Assembly (NCBI GenBank): GCA_029560585.1
Contig: JAKQKQ010000123.1
Span: 1 to 64,000 of the forward strand
Length of the DNA: 64,000 nt
Source: Verrucomicrobiota bacterium
GTDB taxonomy: Bacteria > Verrucomicrobiota > Verrucomicrobiia > JADLBR01
Direction of reading: 5' to 3'
The notes beneath the pieces are model-generated. The model was not told the DNA's origin, made no database searches, and worked only from the letters and a program-made list of their open reading frames with translations. Of this stretch, positions 42,501-51,848 are shown one piece after another (positions within the stretch are counted from its first letter, which is position 1; the number at the start of each line of letters is the position of its first letter). Position numbers and translations under genes: made by a program.

Positions 42501-42537
42501 GGGTCGGTAGCTCAGTGGTAGAGCAGTTGGCTTTTAA
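42501..42537 (+). tRNA. tRNA-Lys(UUU), 5' half only
   Basis: GGGTCGG (acceptor arm), TA, then GCTC-AGTGGTA-GAGC (D arm), A, GTTGG and the anticodon loop CTTTTAA form a perfect 5' half of a lysine tRNA with anticodon UUU. The expected 3' strand of the anticodon stem (CCAAC) and the T arm (GGTTCGAATCC) do not follow. The next bases are GTACTTACCACTTG. The gene is therefore broken right after the anticodon loop. This is a common crossover point of tyrosine-recombinase elements, so the site may be an attachment remnant. Confidence 0.6.
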
Positions 42538-43003
42538 GTACTTACCACTTGTTTCACCCAAATTATCCCGAGTGCTCTCCTGTGCTCCTCCCTCTGAAAC
42601 GCGCCTCGCGCCAAGCTCCCAAATGCTCCTCAATGCTCCCATTTTCTGAGAGCAGTATACAAAATCAGTATACAAAGAATGGAGCCGCACAACGGCTGCT
42701 CGCATCCTCGATCGACCCATCTGGTGCCATCCTCAAGACGCAGGGGGGCAACTTCCCCTCCCGCCAGAGTCTCACAAGGAACTCGTAATCCCCATCCATG
42801 CACCCGGTGCTGTCGCCCCCCATCGGCCTGTAAGCGCTGCCGGCAGTTCATTCCAGGACGTGAATGTCTTTGTTCCTGCCCTCGTCCAATAGCCATCCGA
42901 TGATTCGCCGCCCACTGCTCGGTCCCTCCTGACCACCGCTGGCATCGCCTTCGGATGTCCCAGCCGGCGCATCCGGGGACACCGATCCTGCGGCGGCGCA
43001 CGC
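42538..43003. other. gene-free interval right of the broken tRNA
   Basis: The left part is AT-richer than its surroundings and carries repeated TGCTCC words. A direct repeat CAGTATACAAA stands at 42653-42663 and 42666-42676. The right part (from about 42700) is ordinary GC-rich sequence without recognisable features. Short frames on both strands here look spurious. Confidence 0.5.
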
Positions 43004-44032
43004 TCAGCGAGCCGCCGCGGCGCGCGACGACGCCTTTTCCCTGGCTGCCGCACCCACGGCCGACGGATCGGCCTGGCGCAAGAAGAAGGCTACATCCGCG
43101 GCCTGCGGTCCCCTGATCTTCATGGCCAACTGGAGGCCCTCCGGTGGTCGCTCGCCCGCTTCCCTCCACGCATCAGCTGCATCGTCATCCCGTCCGAGCG
43201 CTTCGAGCGCGACCGCCTTGCCCCGCCATGCTCCCGCTTGTGCCCTATGACTCTTCAACGCACGGTCAAATTGCGCCAACGCATCCTCCCACCGCCGGAG
43301 TCCGAGTAGCGCCACGCCCCTGCCCAACTGAGCCGCCGACAACTCGCGCGCGCCCTTCGGCAAGGCGTCATAATCCGCTAGAGCAAGGTCGAAACGCCCC
43401 TGGCAGAGACGGGTCTGGCCGCGCAACAGAAATGCCATGGCCTGGAGCGGATTCAACCGGATCAGTTCGTCGAAATCCCCGCATGCCGAGTCCAGGTTGC
43501 CCAGCTCGCTCTGAATCGCCCCGCGTAATAACAGGACCTCCTGACGGCCCACGCCTGCCGCAAGGGCGGCGTCGAATTCGGCGAGCGCCTCTCGGTATGA
43601 ACCGAGGCCGGTCTTTGCCCGCGCGATCAGCACCCGGACCTCACCATCGGGGGCCCCGAGTTCTCGGGCCCTCCGGGCATCCTCGATCGCGCCAACAAAA
43701 TCCTGCAATGTCAATCGGCACCAGCCTCGTCCCAGGTGTGCCGCGGGATCGCCGGGCTTCATGCCTATCGCGCCCGAATACATCTCGATCGCCCGCCCAC
43801 AATCCCCAGCCTTCGACAACGCTTGTGCCCGCTCGACCGCGTCTTGCACGTCGCGTGTGGACCCCCGGTGTGTCACGCTCCAGTCGGACGCCCACCACAC
43901 CCCGCCCAGCACCAATCCAACGCCGACGATCCAGCCCCACCTCTCCAGCGATCGCCGGCACGTCCAGCGGGGCACTGCGGGAACCACCACGCGATATCCG
44001 GGACTATTGTCGAACTCGGACTCGCGCTTCAT
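43004..44032 (-). CDS. membrane-anchored TPR protein
   Basis: A 342-residue protein with one N-terminal membrane segment (WGWIVGVGLVLGGVWWASDW, about 31-50) and then tetratricopeptide repeats: AIEMYSGAIGMKPGDPAAHL, ALAEFDAALAAGVGRQEVLL, SACGDFDELIRLNPLQAMAF, DALAQFDRALKSHRAQAGAW. The C-terminus is alanine-rich. TPR domains form protein-binding superhelices on the periplasmic side here. ATG 44032 was chosen; the TTG at 44071 has no supporting site. It follows the TPR/TonB cluster on the same strand after a 417-base gap, so it may have its own promoter. Confidence 0.7.
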   Translation of the reverse strand: MKRESEFDNSPGYRVVVPAVPRWTCRRSLERWGWIVGVGLVLGGVWWASDWSVTHRGSTRDVQDAVERAQALSKAGDCGRAIEMYSGAIGMKPGDPAAHLGRGWCRLTLQDFVGAIEDARRARELGAPDGEVRVLIARAKTGLGSYREALAEFDAALAAGVGRQEVLLLRGAIQSELGNLDSACGDFDELIRLNPLQAMAFLLRGQTRLCQGRFDLALADYDALPKGARELSAAQLGRGVALLGLRRWEDALAQFDRALKSHRAQAGAWRGKAVALEALGRDDDAADAWREAGERPPEGLQLAMKIRGPQAADVAFFLRQADPSAVGAAAREKASSRAAAAR

Positions 44033-44449
44033 CTGCAATATTGAAATGCTCACGACCGGTAGTCCCCCCAAGTACGCCGATCAACGTGGTCCGCGCCCTT
44101 GGATCACACACCAAGGCTCAACTGGGAAGTCTTCATCGACCTGCGTTGCTCCAAACATCGGCCCCAATAGAACCGCGCCGCGCCCCACGCGCAAGACGCC
44201 CAGGGAAACTTCTGCGCATCAATACCGCGGTTCCTTAGCAGAGAAACGGTGATGAAATGGCATCGAATTGAAGGCGGACAACATCCCCAGCGCATCATGG
44301 CATGGCCATGCCCGATCGAAAGTCTACCGTGGACGGGTGTCCCTCTCGGCCAAAAAGTGTCGTAATGCCGGGGCCGGGGTACCATCGGCCACCCTGCAGG
44401 GCGGCACGTAACGCTGGAGACGATTCTTTGGGCGAGGTTGGATTCCCTC
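44033..44449. other. gene-free interval between two TPR genes
   Basis: About 417 bases without a credible gene on either strand. It should contain the promoter for the downstream TPR gene, and possibly the end of the TonB-module transcript. I see no convincing terminator hairpin, promoter hexamers or repeat. Confidence 0.5.
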
Positions 44450-45832
44450 TTAGGACCCGCTACGTATGGCGCGCTCGACCTCAACGAGGAGTTGGCCCAC
44501 GTCGGACCGCGGCATTATCTCCTGCGCGCGCTTCAAGAGGGGCACCGCTCCCTCAAGCTTGCCCTGATCCACCAACACTTGGGCGTGCCGGACCCTCGCA
44601 TCGGCCTCGAAAGCCGGGATGCCCTCGGCCCGCTCGCACATGAAGATCGCCTCATCGAGCTCGCCCTTGCTCCGATGGTATCGGGCAAGTGATAATAGCG
44701 CTTCGCCGTCGAGGGGATTCATTTCAACGATCTGATGAAGTGTCTGGGCCGCCCCGTCATCCTTGCCCTCCGCCACCGTCACCCGCACCTCCGCCTTCAG
44801 CAACCGCATCCTGTCCTCCGCCACGAGGCCATCCGACCCGGCGGCGCGCAAGGTGGCAACGACCTCCTTGGTGGCCGACAGCGCTCCCCGTCCGGCAAGG
44901 GTCTCCGCCCCTCGGACCGCCATCGAAAGACCGTTCTCCGGCGCCACGTCGATCCCCAGCACGTATACGCGCGCCGCCAGCCCATAGAGTTTCTCGCCCA
45001 CGTAGATGTCGCTTAGCAAACCCAGCACCTCGGGGGTGACCTTGTTCAATCGGATCAGCATCTCGAAGTTCTCCGCGGCCTTCATGGGTTGGTTCGAGCC
45101 GATGAACGCGCGGGCCTGAAGCATCCAGTATTCGGTCTGATCGGGGGCCTCGGCGATCATCTCTTCCATCAGGGCCGCGACCTCGCCGAATTTCTGTTGA
45201 GGGAAAAGCGCACGGGCCAGACCTAACTTCCAGTCTGGCACGTCAGGTTGAAGCAACAGCGCGCTGCGGTACGCGGACTCCGCCGAAAGCCACCGCTCGG
45301 CGTTCAGATAGGCCAATCCCAGAATACCCAGCACCGTGCCATCCGCGCCGCCCAGTTCCACCGCTCGGGTGAGCGACTTGATCGCCTCGGCGTTCCTTCC
45401 CTTCTGAAACAGGGCGATCCCCAGATTCTTGTGGGCCCGCAGAAAGTTCGGCGACTTCTTGGTGGCCTGAAAAAATCTTGCCGCGGCCCGATCGATATCG
45501 CCGCCCTGAAAATACAGGTTGCCGAGCGTAAGATCGAACAGCGCGTTGGTCCCATCCCTGACGTATTCCTCGAGCGCACCGACGGCCTGCCGAGGATTGG
45601 TCGCGATCAAGTCCGAGATCTCCCTCATCCGCTGTTTCTCCTCGGCCGTTGCAAGGCGCGGCTCGAGCTCGGCACGGGTCCCTTCACCGGCGAGGAAGTG
45701 CCTCTTGAACTCGTCGGAGCCAAGATACGGCGTCATTATTGGCGCAGGCTGCGATCGGCACGGCCCGATCAACCCCGCCAGCAGAGCCAGCGTCAACGCC
45801 GCAGATCTCGCACGGGCACAGTGGAACCGCAT
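44450..45832 (-). CDS. secreted TPR protein of TonB module B
   Basis: A 460-residue protein with a signal peptide (SAALTLALLAGLIGPCRSQP) and about ten tetratricopeptide units: NALFDLTLGNLYFQGGDIDR, NFLRAHKNLGIALFQKGRNA, EAIKSLTRAVELGGADGTVL, DQTEYWMLQARAFIGSNQPM and others. It is a clear paralog of the TPR protein at 59269, with the same length, domain order and phrases (LTLGNLYFQGGDIDRA against LLGNIYFQVGDLDRAG). In related bacteria a periplasmic TPR protein is the last gene of the DUF3450-ExbB-ExbD-TonB cluster. The start ATG 45832 has GGAGG five bases upstream; the alternative at 45847 overlaps the TonB stop. Last of the tightly packed module B genes. Confidence 0.8.
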   Translation of the reverse strand: MRFHCARARSAALTLALLAGLIGPCRSQPAPIMTPYLGSDEFKRHFLAGEGTRAELEPRLATAEEKQRMREISDLIATNPRQAVGALEEYVRDGTNALFDLTLGNLYFQGGDIDRAAARFFQATKKSPNFLRAHKNLGIALFQKGRNAEAIKSLTRAVELGGADGTVLGILGLAYLNAERWLSAESAYRSALLLQPDVPDWKLGLARALFPQQKFGEVAALMEEMIAEAPDQTEYWMLQARAFIGSNQPMKAAENFEMLIRLNKVTPEVLGLLSDIYVGEKLYGLAARVYVLGIDVAPENGLSMAVRGAETLAGRGALSATKEVVATLRAAGSDGLVAEDRMRLLKAEVRVTVAEGKDDGAAQTLHQIVEMNPLDGEALLSLARYHRSKGELDEAIFMCERAEGIPAFEADARVRHAQVLVDQGKLEGAVPLLKRAQEIMPRSDVGQLLVEVERAIRSGS

Positions 45833-45843
45833 ACTTTCCTCCC

Positions 45844-46476
45844 TCATGGTCTGAATGCTATTGGGATCCGCATCCGGCTAGCGATTGCACCCCCCCCCTT
45901 GCGCGCCGGTTCAAAGCGCCACTGCCGCACCGCAGCGACCGCCGATGCGTCGAACGCCGGGTTGGCCGATTGCTCCACGCGCACGTCTGTCACTCGTCCC
46001 TCGCGCGTCACGACGAACGCGACGAGCACTCGGCCGGCCATCTCCTGTTGACGCAGTTCGCTTGGGTAGTCGGGCTTGACCGCGTTGATCAACCGCGGCG
46101 CCCGCTCGGGTTCCGCGAAGGAGGCCATTTCTGGAGCATCGGGTCCGCCAGAATCCACATCTGTCTTCGCCATTCCGATTTGATTGGCAGAGTCCACCCC
46201 TCCCGTGTGAACAGTCTCCAGGGCACCGTCGACCCGCGCCATCGCCTGCGCCAACGACCCCCGATCATCACGCTTTCCCGCCCGCTGGTCGCTCGGCGCA
46301 TCCCATGAGATTGTCGGCGTGGGCACTGGCCCCACGTGTCTTGCGGGCCCCATGCGGTCCATGGCCATGCCCAGGAGATAACAGATCCCCGCGAAACAGG
46401 CGCCAACAATGAGTGAAGCCGTCGTCACAGATGCATCGCCGCCAGTCGGCATTTCAAGCGACGGAGACTTGCGCAT
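45844..46476 (-). CDS. tonB: TonB-family protein of module B
   Basis: A 210-residue protein with one N-terminal membrane anchor (ASLIVGACFAGICYLLGMAM), a periplasmic linker without the classic proline-lysine repeats, and a C-terminal TonB domain: PRLINAVKPDYPSELRQQEM, AGRVLVAFVVTREGRVTDVR, VAAVRQWRFEPARKGG, SRMRIPIAF. TonB couples the proton motive force, harvested by ExbB-ExbD, to outer-membrane receptors. ATG 46476 follows GGAGGAGG and overlaps the 3' end of the ExbB gene by 23 bases, leaving no space for an ExbD gene. It is a paralog of the TonB at 60672; the end phrase RxRIPIAFRP is identical in both. Confidence 0.85.
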   Translation of the reverse strand: MRKSPSLEMPTGGDASVTTASLIVGACFAGICYLLGMAMDRMGPARHVGPVPTPTISWDAPSDQRAGKRDDRGSLAQAMARVDGALETVHTGGVDSANQIGMAKTDVDSGGPDAPEMASFAEPERAPRLINAVKPDYPSELRQQEMAGRVLVAFVVTREGRVTDVRVEQSANPAFDASAVAAVRQWRFEPARKGGGAIASRMRIPIAFRP

Positions 46477-47908
46477 GCCACGCCTCCTCCCCCGCGGGGC
46501 GCACATCGTGCCCCATCGCCCCATGTTCTTCGCGGTCGGGCAGCCGGTTGAGGAACACCGATGCCGCCATTTCCATGTTTTGGACGAGACTCGCCGCCCG
46601 TCTGGTCAAGAGCGCGTGCAGGAGCAGTGATGAAATCGCCACGATCAAGCCGAGTTCGGTGACCAACAGAGCATCTGAAATGCCCGCCGACAGTGCCCTA
46701 GTGTCGCAGACATCCGCGCAGGCACTCGCACGGAACGCCCCGATCATCCCCATGATCGTACCCAGCAAGCCGAGCAGAGGGGCGGCGGAACCGCACAGCC
46801 CGATGACGGGCAGGAGACGATTCAATCTCGTCCTCGTTGCCAACACCCTCTCCGCCATAATCGCCTCCACGAATCGCTTCGGTTGTTCGATGTGGCAGAG
46901 GGCGGCATCGAACATCTCACCCACGGGACCACCCATCCGCCGAGCGTATACCGATCCCGCATGCACCCCGCGCTGGTTGACCTCCCGGAATGCCCCCTCG
47001 ATCTGGGCGGCGCTCCATGGGCGCATCCATCGCCATCGAAGACCGCTTCCGGCACCGACAGAGAGTGAAACAAGCCCAAGCAACAGGACCGGAATCGTAA
47101 GTGGACCTCCCCTGGCAAGGATCTCTCCGGGCATCCGCAAGGTGCCGGGCATGCCAGTCGCCGGCGCTATGGGCAATTCCCCCCGCCCAGTGGTCACGAG
47201 CTCCCGGGCCCGCCGGAGCATCGTCCCGCCCAAGCCACCGCGGATCTTGACGGGGGTTGGACCACCGCCGCTTCCCACGAGACCAGCCACCGCACCGTCT
47301 TCAGAAACAAACAGCGCCATCGGCCCCACGACGGCAAACGAACCACGCTTGAGTTCGCCGCCGGGCGCGATCGCCTGACCCTTGAGGACCTCGCCGCCCG
47401 CCAATCGCCCGATGCGATCAACCGCCGCCTCCACCACCTTGATTTGGTCGTCGAACCGTTGCGCCAGGGTGGCTCCCGGATCGCTTGCTGCAGCCCGAGC
47501 CGCCTCCGTCACCTGCCGAAGCGCCTCGGTCTCTCCGACGCGTGCGCGCATTTCAAAATCGCGGACAAAAGTCCCAAGCACATCCGCGACGGCCCTCGAC
47601 TCTCGATTCAGCGTTTCGATCGCGCCACGCAGATTCTCCGCTTCGAGTGCCGTTCCCTCCCGGCCGCGTATCGCCGCGTTGCGCTCTCGCTGGGCCACGA
47701 GCGCCTTCTGTTCGAGCTCGCTTAGCCTCTTGACCAACGGAGCCCGTTCCGAGTTTATCTTCTCGCGCACCGCCGCGAGTTCGTGGAGTGCGTCTTCCGA
47801 ATCTGCCTGCGCCTGATTCGCCACGGCTTGCAGCGCATCTTGACCACGTGCCGCCCACCCGCACATCGCCAGCGCCAGTACCGCATTCAGTCTCTTGGGC
47901 ACCTTCAT
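46454..47908 (-). CDS. exbB: long ExbB/TolQ-like proton channel of module B
   Basis: A 484-residue protein. A signal peptide is followed by a long coiled coil (about 25-110: QAQADSEDALHELAAVREKI), a beta-rich periplasmic domain with GPMALFVSEDGAVAGLVGSG, and then the MotA/TolQ/ExbB channel. Its three membrane segments are TIPVLLLGLVSLSVGAGSGL, LLPVIGLCGSAAPLLGLLGT and DALLVTELGLIVAISSLLLH. This long form resembles TtpC of the Vibrio TonB2 systems. It normally works with ExbD, but no exbD gene is adjacent. It is a close architectural paralog of the protein at 61820. DUF3450 lies directly upstream (25-base gap) and TonB overlaps downstream. Confidence 0.85.
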   Translation of the reverse strand: MKVPKRLNAVLALAMCGWAARGQDALQAVANQAQADSEDALHELAAVREKINSERAPLVKRLSELEQKALVAQRERNAAIRGREGTALEAENLRGAIETLNRESRAVADVLGTFVRDFEMRARVGETEALRQVTEAARAAASDPGATLAQRFDDQIKVVEAAVDRIGRLAGGEVLKGQAIAPGGELKRGSFAVVGPMALFVSEDGAVAGLVGSGGGPTPVKIRGGLGGTMLRRARELVTTGRGELPIAPATGMPGTLRMPGEILARGGPLTIPVLLLGLVSLSVGAGSGLRWRWMRPWSAAQIEGAFREVNQRGVHAGSVYARRMGGPVGEMFDAALCHIEQPKRFVEAIMAERVLATRTRLNRLLPVIGLCGSAAPLLGLLGTIMGMIGAFRASACADVCDTRALSAGISDALLVTELGLIVAISSLLLHALLTRRAASLVQNMEMAASVFLNRLPDREEHGAMGHDVRPAGEEAWHAQVSVA

Positions 47909-47933
47909 GGTTTCCGTCCCCCTTTCGCGCGCG

Positions 47934-48707
47934 TCATTTGATCGTGATCGGCAGGGTTACCGGTGCCGCCGCCCTTCCCGTCGCCACAACATGGATGGCG
48001 TTCGCGATATGCTTCGCCGCGCCAGGGATCTCTTCCCACTGCCATCCGCTCTCCCCTGGTACCCCGCGACCCGCGATCCCGGCCGCTGCGTTAGCATAGA
48101 ATGCCTGGCCGAGGCCGAGGTAGAGCGTTTGTACATCGACCGCCTTCCCATCTGATGCCGCGCGTCGCTCGTTCACCACCGTGGCCTTCCCATTGAACTG
48201 GGCCACCTCGTCGAGGATCGTGATCAGATTTTGCCATCGCGCCGCCAGCGACGGCAAAGTGCCGCGCGCATCCCCGGTCGACCCTCGCATCATGGGCTCG
48301 ATCCTCTGCCTCAGAACATCCGGCAAAAGAGGCGGCAGGTGAGAACTGACCCGCTCTTCCAAGGCGGCCAGTCGCCGTTCGAGCAACGTCGCCACATCCC
48401 CAAGCCGGGCGCGCTCGGCCGCAAGCTCTGCGCTCTCTGCCCCTCCCCGTCCGTCCCCTCTCGCTTCGGAAACGTGTCCCTCCAGCCCCTGGATCTCACG
48501 CTCCAAAATCTTGATCCGATCCCCGAGGATCTGTCGTGCCAGATCCCAGTCGGCTTTCTCTCTTGAGATCGACTTCTGGGTCTCCAGCCATTTCTCCAGC
48601 GTGGCCCGCGCGTCCTTGAGCGCGGGGGCCGACTGTTGCGCCCGCATCCCGCACGGCGCCAGGCATGCCCATATGACCAATGCCCCAAGCCACCGATATG
48701 TTCTCAT
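47934..48707 (-). CDS. DUF3450 periplasmic protein of module B
   Basis: A 257-residue protein with a signal peptide (WLGALVIWACLAPCGMRAQQ), a central coiled coil (ARQILGDRIKILEREIQGLE; GDVATLLERRLAALEERVSS) and a C-terminal half with NLITILDEVAQFNGKATVVN and VQTLYLGLGQAFYANAAAGI. This is the DUF3450 pattern. In Gram-negative bacteria the family is encoded directly before the long ExbB of TonB2-type clusters, and its role is unknown, perhaps a periplasmic contact between energiser and receptor. The start at 48707 has AAGGGA nine bases upstream. It lies 20 bases downstream of the TonB-dependent receptor gene. Paralog of the gene at 63250. Confidence 0.82.
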   Translation of the reverse strand: MRTYRWLGALVIWACLAPCGMRAQQSAPALKDARATLEKWLETQKSISREKADWDLARQILGDRIKILEREIQGLEGHVSEARGDGRGGAESAELAAERARLGDVATLLERRLAALEERVSSHLPPLLPDVLRQRIEPMMRGSTGDARGTLPSLAARWQNLITILDEVAQFNGKATVVNERRAASDGKAVDVQTLYLGLGQAFYANAAAGIAGRGVPGESGWQWEEIPGAAKHIANAIHVVATGRAAAPVTLPITIK

Positions 48708-48727
48708 ACCATAGGTCCCTTCGATCC

Positions 48728-51700
48728 TCACCACGTGAAACCCAGGCCCAGGGAAAAGTCCCTGCCCTCGTAATTGCTGCTGTAGATGTATTCAGTCCCG
48801 CCATACGGGATCGTTCGCCTCCTCTCGGAGTCCAACAGATTCTTCGCCCTGAGGGTTACCTTCCAGTGGTCCGACAGCCTCTGGCTCAGCGTGAGGTCCA
48901 GCTGGGGCGCAGGCTGCTCGTAGACATCGACGGCAAAGGCGGACGCCGATGCCCGGTACAGGAACGGGCCGGCAATGCCGAAGAAGAGGCCCGCGAAGGT
49001 GCCGCTTGCTTCGTCGTCGTAAGCGATGCTCGCGTTCGCGGTGTACGTCGGCTGCCCCTGCAGTGTCCGCGTCGGGGCCGGCGGTATCAAACCAGCATTG
49101 CGGGCCTCCTCCAAGATCCGCTCCTGCTTCTCGACGATCGACTCGATGTATGCGGCATTGAGGCCCACCTCGACATGCTTCAGCCAATCCCACCCCCCGA
49201 GCACACGCGCCAGATCATCGAACCGCTTCCGCGCCTCGATCTCGACGCCATAGACGCGCGCCTCCGGCGAATTCTCATAGAAATCGGATGTCGGATCGCC
49301 AGAGAATTCTATCGGATTCCTGATCCGCTTGTAGAAGAGGCCGGCGCTCACCACGTCGCCCTGCTTGGGAAACCACTCCCACCGGATGTCGAAGTTATCG
49401 ATCGCGGACATCTCCAGATCCGGGTTTCCCCGGAAAAGCGTGCCCTCGATCAGATCGCGCTCGAATGCGGGAGCCAGTTCCCGGAAGGTCGGCCTCGCCA
49501 CCGTCTGGCTCGCCGCCAGTCGCACCTTCATCTTCGCTGCGACATCGACGTTGACGAGCGCGGCCGGAAGCACGTCGGTCTGCTTAATCTCCCCAGCCCG
49601 ACTCGGAAAAAATGAACCCGGCCCGAACCTGTCATCGGGCGCCCGGCTGATCGCCTCGATGTCCGTGGCCTCGATCCGCGCCCCGGCGATGACCTCGACC
49701 GCCGGTCCGAACTTGGCCGTCACCATCGCGTACGCGGCCGTGATTTTTTGGTCCGCGTCGTACTCCGCGAAGGGATCGTCATAGTTATAAATGTACCAGT
49801 ACATTGCCCGGTTCAGCAGGTTTGGGGGGAGCGACACTTCGCCCGGATGGACCCTTCCGATAGTCTCGGGCAGATCATAGAACACCTCGGCCCAGCTCTC
49901 GTCCCCTGTCGGCTGATAGCGCGTGGTCCCGGCCCTGTTGGCGCCAAGCCCCGGGAAATACGCGTACACGTCGTTGATAAAGTCGCGAGTGGTCGTGTCG
50001 TAGTAGATCCCCAGATCAAGACGCGGCCCGCTCGTTCCCTCGGACGTGAACGGGATCGAGACGTCCATCGAAAAATGGTAGCTGTCGTCCCGGTAGTCGA
50101 GCCACTGCCGAAGGATGGAAGGGTCCGAACTCTGCCCGCTCGTTCCGGGGGTATACGCGCCCGAGGCATCGATGACCGACCGGAATCGCCGCCCGTCGGG
50201 CTCGTATTGCCTGGAATGATTCCGCGATGCGCGCCACCGGATCTCCGTCTCGTTCAAACCATCGAAACTATGGTCGCCATGCAGTTGAACCGAGTACAGT
50301 GACCTCTCCGAGTAGACCAAGACCTGCTCCTCGTAGCGGTGGTCCAGGTCGTAGATCGTGTCGTCCAGCCTCCCGCGCAGATCTTCCGCCGGTGGCGTGA
50401 TCTTTATCTGTGTCGTATCCTTGGCGGACTGCGTGAAAAGCAGGGTGAGCCCGATGCTGTTGTCATCCGACGGTTTGAAAGCGAGGTTGAACAGCCCGCT
50501 CATCAGGAGTTTCTCGGTGCCCCTGGCCACGTCGGAAAGGTTCGGGATGTCGCCGACCGCATTCCTGGGTCTCAGGGTCCTTCCGCCGTCGAGGTCGTTG
50601 ATCGCCCAGCGCCCCGCGAATCCGTCATCGAAAAAGTTGTATTCCCTCTCGTATGACGCGCCGAAGAGCATCCCGAGCGGGCGCCCCAAGAAATCAACGG
50701 TGTCGCCGAGGAGCCCGGAGTAATTGTGGCTCAGTGGCGGCGCCTCCTCGCTGGCGCCGAGCACCGGCTCGAATGCCCGCGTGGCCCGGTCCCATTTGTC
50801 TGCGGTCGCCGAATCGGGGGCCAGCGAGCCGGGCGGTCCGGTCAGCGCCAGATCGGCCTCATCCGGCAACGACCTGTCGTGGTCAAAGCCAAAACCGGGA
50901 ACACCGCCACCCTTATATGTCAGGAACTTGTCGTTGAATGTGGCGCGGCTGTTGTACTTGATGCCGCCGCCCAGTTTGAAAACAAACTTATCGGGTAGAG
51001 ATAGGGTGCCTATATCAACGTTCCCCCCGCTAGAATCTCCGGGGAGGTTAGGCTGGTAGGCCTTGGTCACCCTGATGTTGTCGATGACCTCGGTTGGGAA
51101 TATGTCCACGTTGACGGCGCGTTTCTCCGGATCTGAGCTGGGGATGGGCGCCCCGTTCAAAAGGGTGGTGACATAGCGGTCGCTCAGGCCGCGAATGACC
51201 ACGTAGCGGTCATCCTGCACGGACGTGCCTGTCACCTTCTTGAGGGCCGCGGCAGCCGTGCTGAGACCCTGTCGGGAAAAGGCCTCCTTGCCGATGGCCT
51301 CGAATAGCGCCGATGACTCGGACCGCTGCAGGAGCAGTTGCTGCTCGGTCTCACGACCGACCACCTCATCCGTCACCACCAGTTCCTCCATCTCGATGAC
51401 CTGGGGATTCAGCCGGACCTCGACCTCGCGAAATGAGCCGGCCACCACGGCGACATCCCGGACGCCCCCTCGTTCAAATCCTCCCTTGGAGCATATGATC
51501 TCATGGATTCCCGGCCTGACGTTATCGAACACAAACCGGCCGGCCGAATCGGTCGCGGCCGCCTGACCCGTTGTCGAAAGAACCACGCGCGCACCCGGGA
51601 CGGGCACACCCCCTTCCGCGTCGATCACGATGCCACGGACACCGCCCACTGTCCCGGCTTCCTGGCCGCGCAGCGCTCCCCCGAAGAACATCACCGCCAG

Positions 51701-51772
51701 GGCGACGAGACGGGCGGACGCCGCAGAGTCCAAGGTACGGGCGCCACACGCCCCGTGCACCGCATATCGCAT
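48728..51772 (-). CDS. TonB-dependent outer-membrane receptor
   Basis: A 1,014-residue receptor. The signal peptide and a carboxypeptidase-regulatory-like domain come first (VRGIVIDAEGGVPVPGARVV, about 45-120). A TonB-box-like segment IEMEELVVTDEVV follows, then the plug domain (GTSVQDDRYVVIRGLSDRYV; NVDIFPTEVIDNIRVTKAYQ) and a 22-strand-type barrel ending in the aromatic GLGFTW needed for membrane assembly. The size and the regulatory-like domain are those of receptors for large substrates such as glycans or metal chelates. The neighbouring beta-helix and PEP-CTERM proteins suggest a polymeric substrate. Module B energiser genes follow immediately on the same strand. Confidence 0.9.
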   Translation of the reverse strand: MRYAVHGACGARTLDSAASARLVALAVMFFGGALRGQEAGTVGGVRGIVIDAEGGVPVPGARVVLSTTGQAAATDSAGRFVFDNVRPGIHEIICSKGGFERGGVRDVAVVAGSFREVEVRLNPQVIEMEELVVTDEVVGRETEQQLLLQRSESSALFEAIGKEAFSRQGLSTAAAALKKVTGTSVQDDRYVVIRGLSDRYVTTLLNGAPIPSSDPEKRAVNVDIFPTEVIDNIRVTKAYQPNLPGDSSGGNVDIGTLSLPDKFVFKLGGGIKYNSRATFNDKFLTYKGGGVPGFGFDHDRSLPDEADLALTGPPGSLAPDSATADKWDRATRAFEPVLGASEEAPPLSHNYSGLLGDTVDFLGRPLGMLFGASYEREYNFFDDGFAGRWAINDLDGGRTLRPRNAVGDIPNLSDVARGTEKLLMSGLFNLAFKPSDDNSIGLTLLFTQSAKDTTQIKITPPAEDLRGRLDDTIYDLDHRYEEQVLVYSERSLYSVQLHGDHSFDGLNETEIRWRASRNHSRQYEPDGRRFRSVIDASGAYTPGTSGQSSDPSILRQWLDYRDDSYHFSMDVSIPFTSEGTSGPRLDLGIYYDTTTRDFINDVYAYFPGLGANRAGTTRYQPTGDESWAEVFYDLPETIGRVHPGEVSLPPNLLNRAMYWYIYNYDDPFAEYDADQKITAAYAMVTAKFGPAVEVIAGARIEATDIEAISRAPDDRFGPGSFFPSRAGEIKQTDVLPAALVNVDVAAKMKVRLAASQTVARPTFRELAPAFERDLIEGTLFRGNPDLEMSAIDNFDIRWEWFPKQGDVVSAGLFYKRIRNPIEFSGDPTSDFYENSPEARVYGVEIEARKRFDDLARVLGGWDWLKHVEVGLNAAYIESIVEKQERILEEARNAGLIPPAPTRTLQGQPTYTANASIAYDDEASGTFAGLFFGIAGPFLYRASASAFAVDVYEQPAPQLDLTLSQRLSDHWKVTLRAKNLLDSERRRTIPYGGTEYIYSSNYEGRDFSLGLGFTW

Positions 51773-51848
51773 TGCGATAGACTTATCCTATCTGCGTTAC
51801 GACCGCGTCACGTTGGAGCAACGTGCCTGCAACACATTCTCGTGCCAT

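Noticed and set aside
42418-42720. 100-residue frame on the minus strand across the tRNA
   Set aside because: Overlaps the tRNA half and repeats; no credible start or domain.
42501-42730. Group I intron in the tRNA-Lys gene
   Set aside because: No 3' exon with CCAAC and a proper T arm could be found downstream; a TCGACCCA near 42712 is too weak alone.
43144-44238. 364-residue plus-strand frame
   Set aside because: Antisense shadow of the membrane-anchored TPR gene, very rich in Pro, Arg and Ser.
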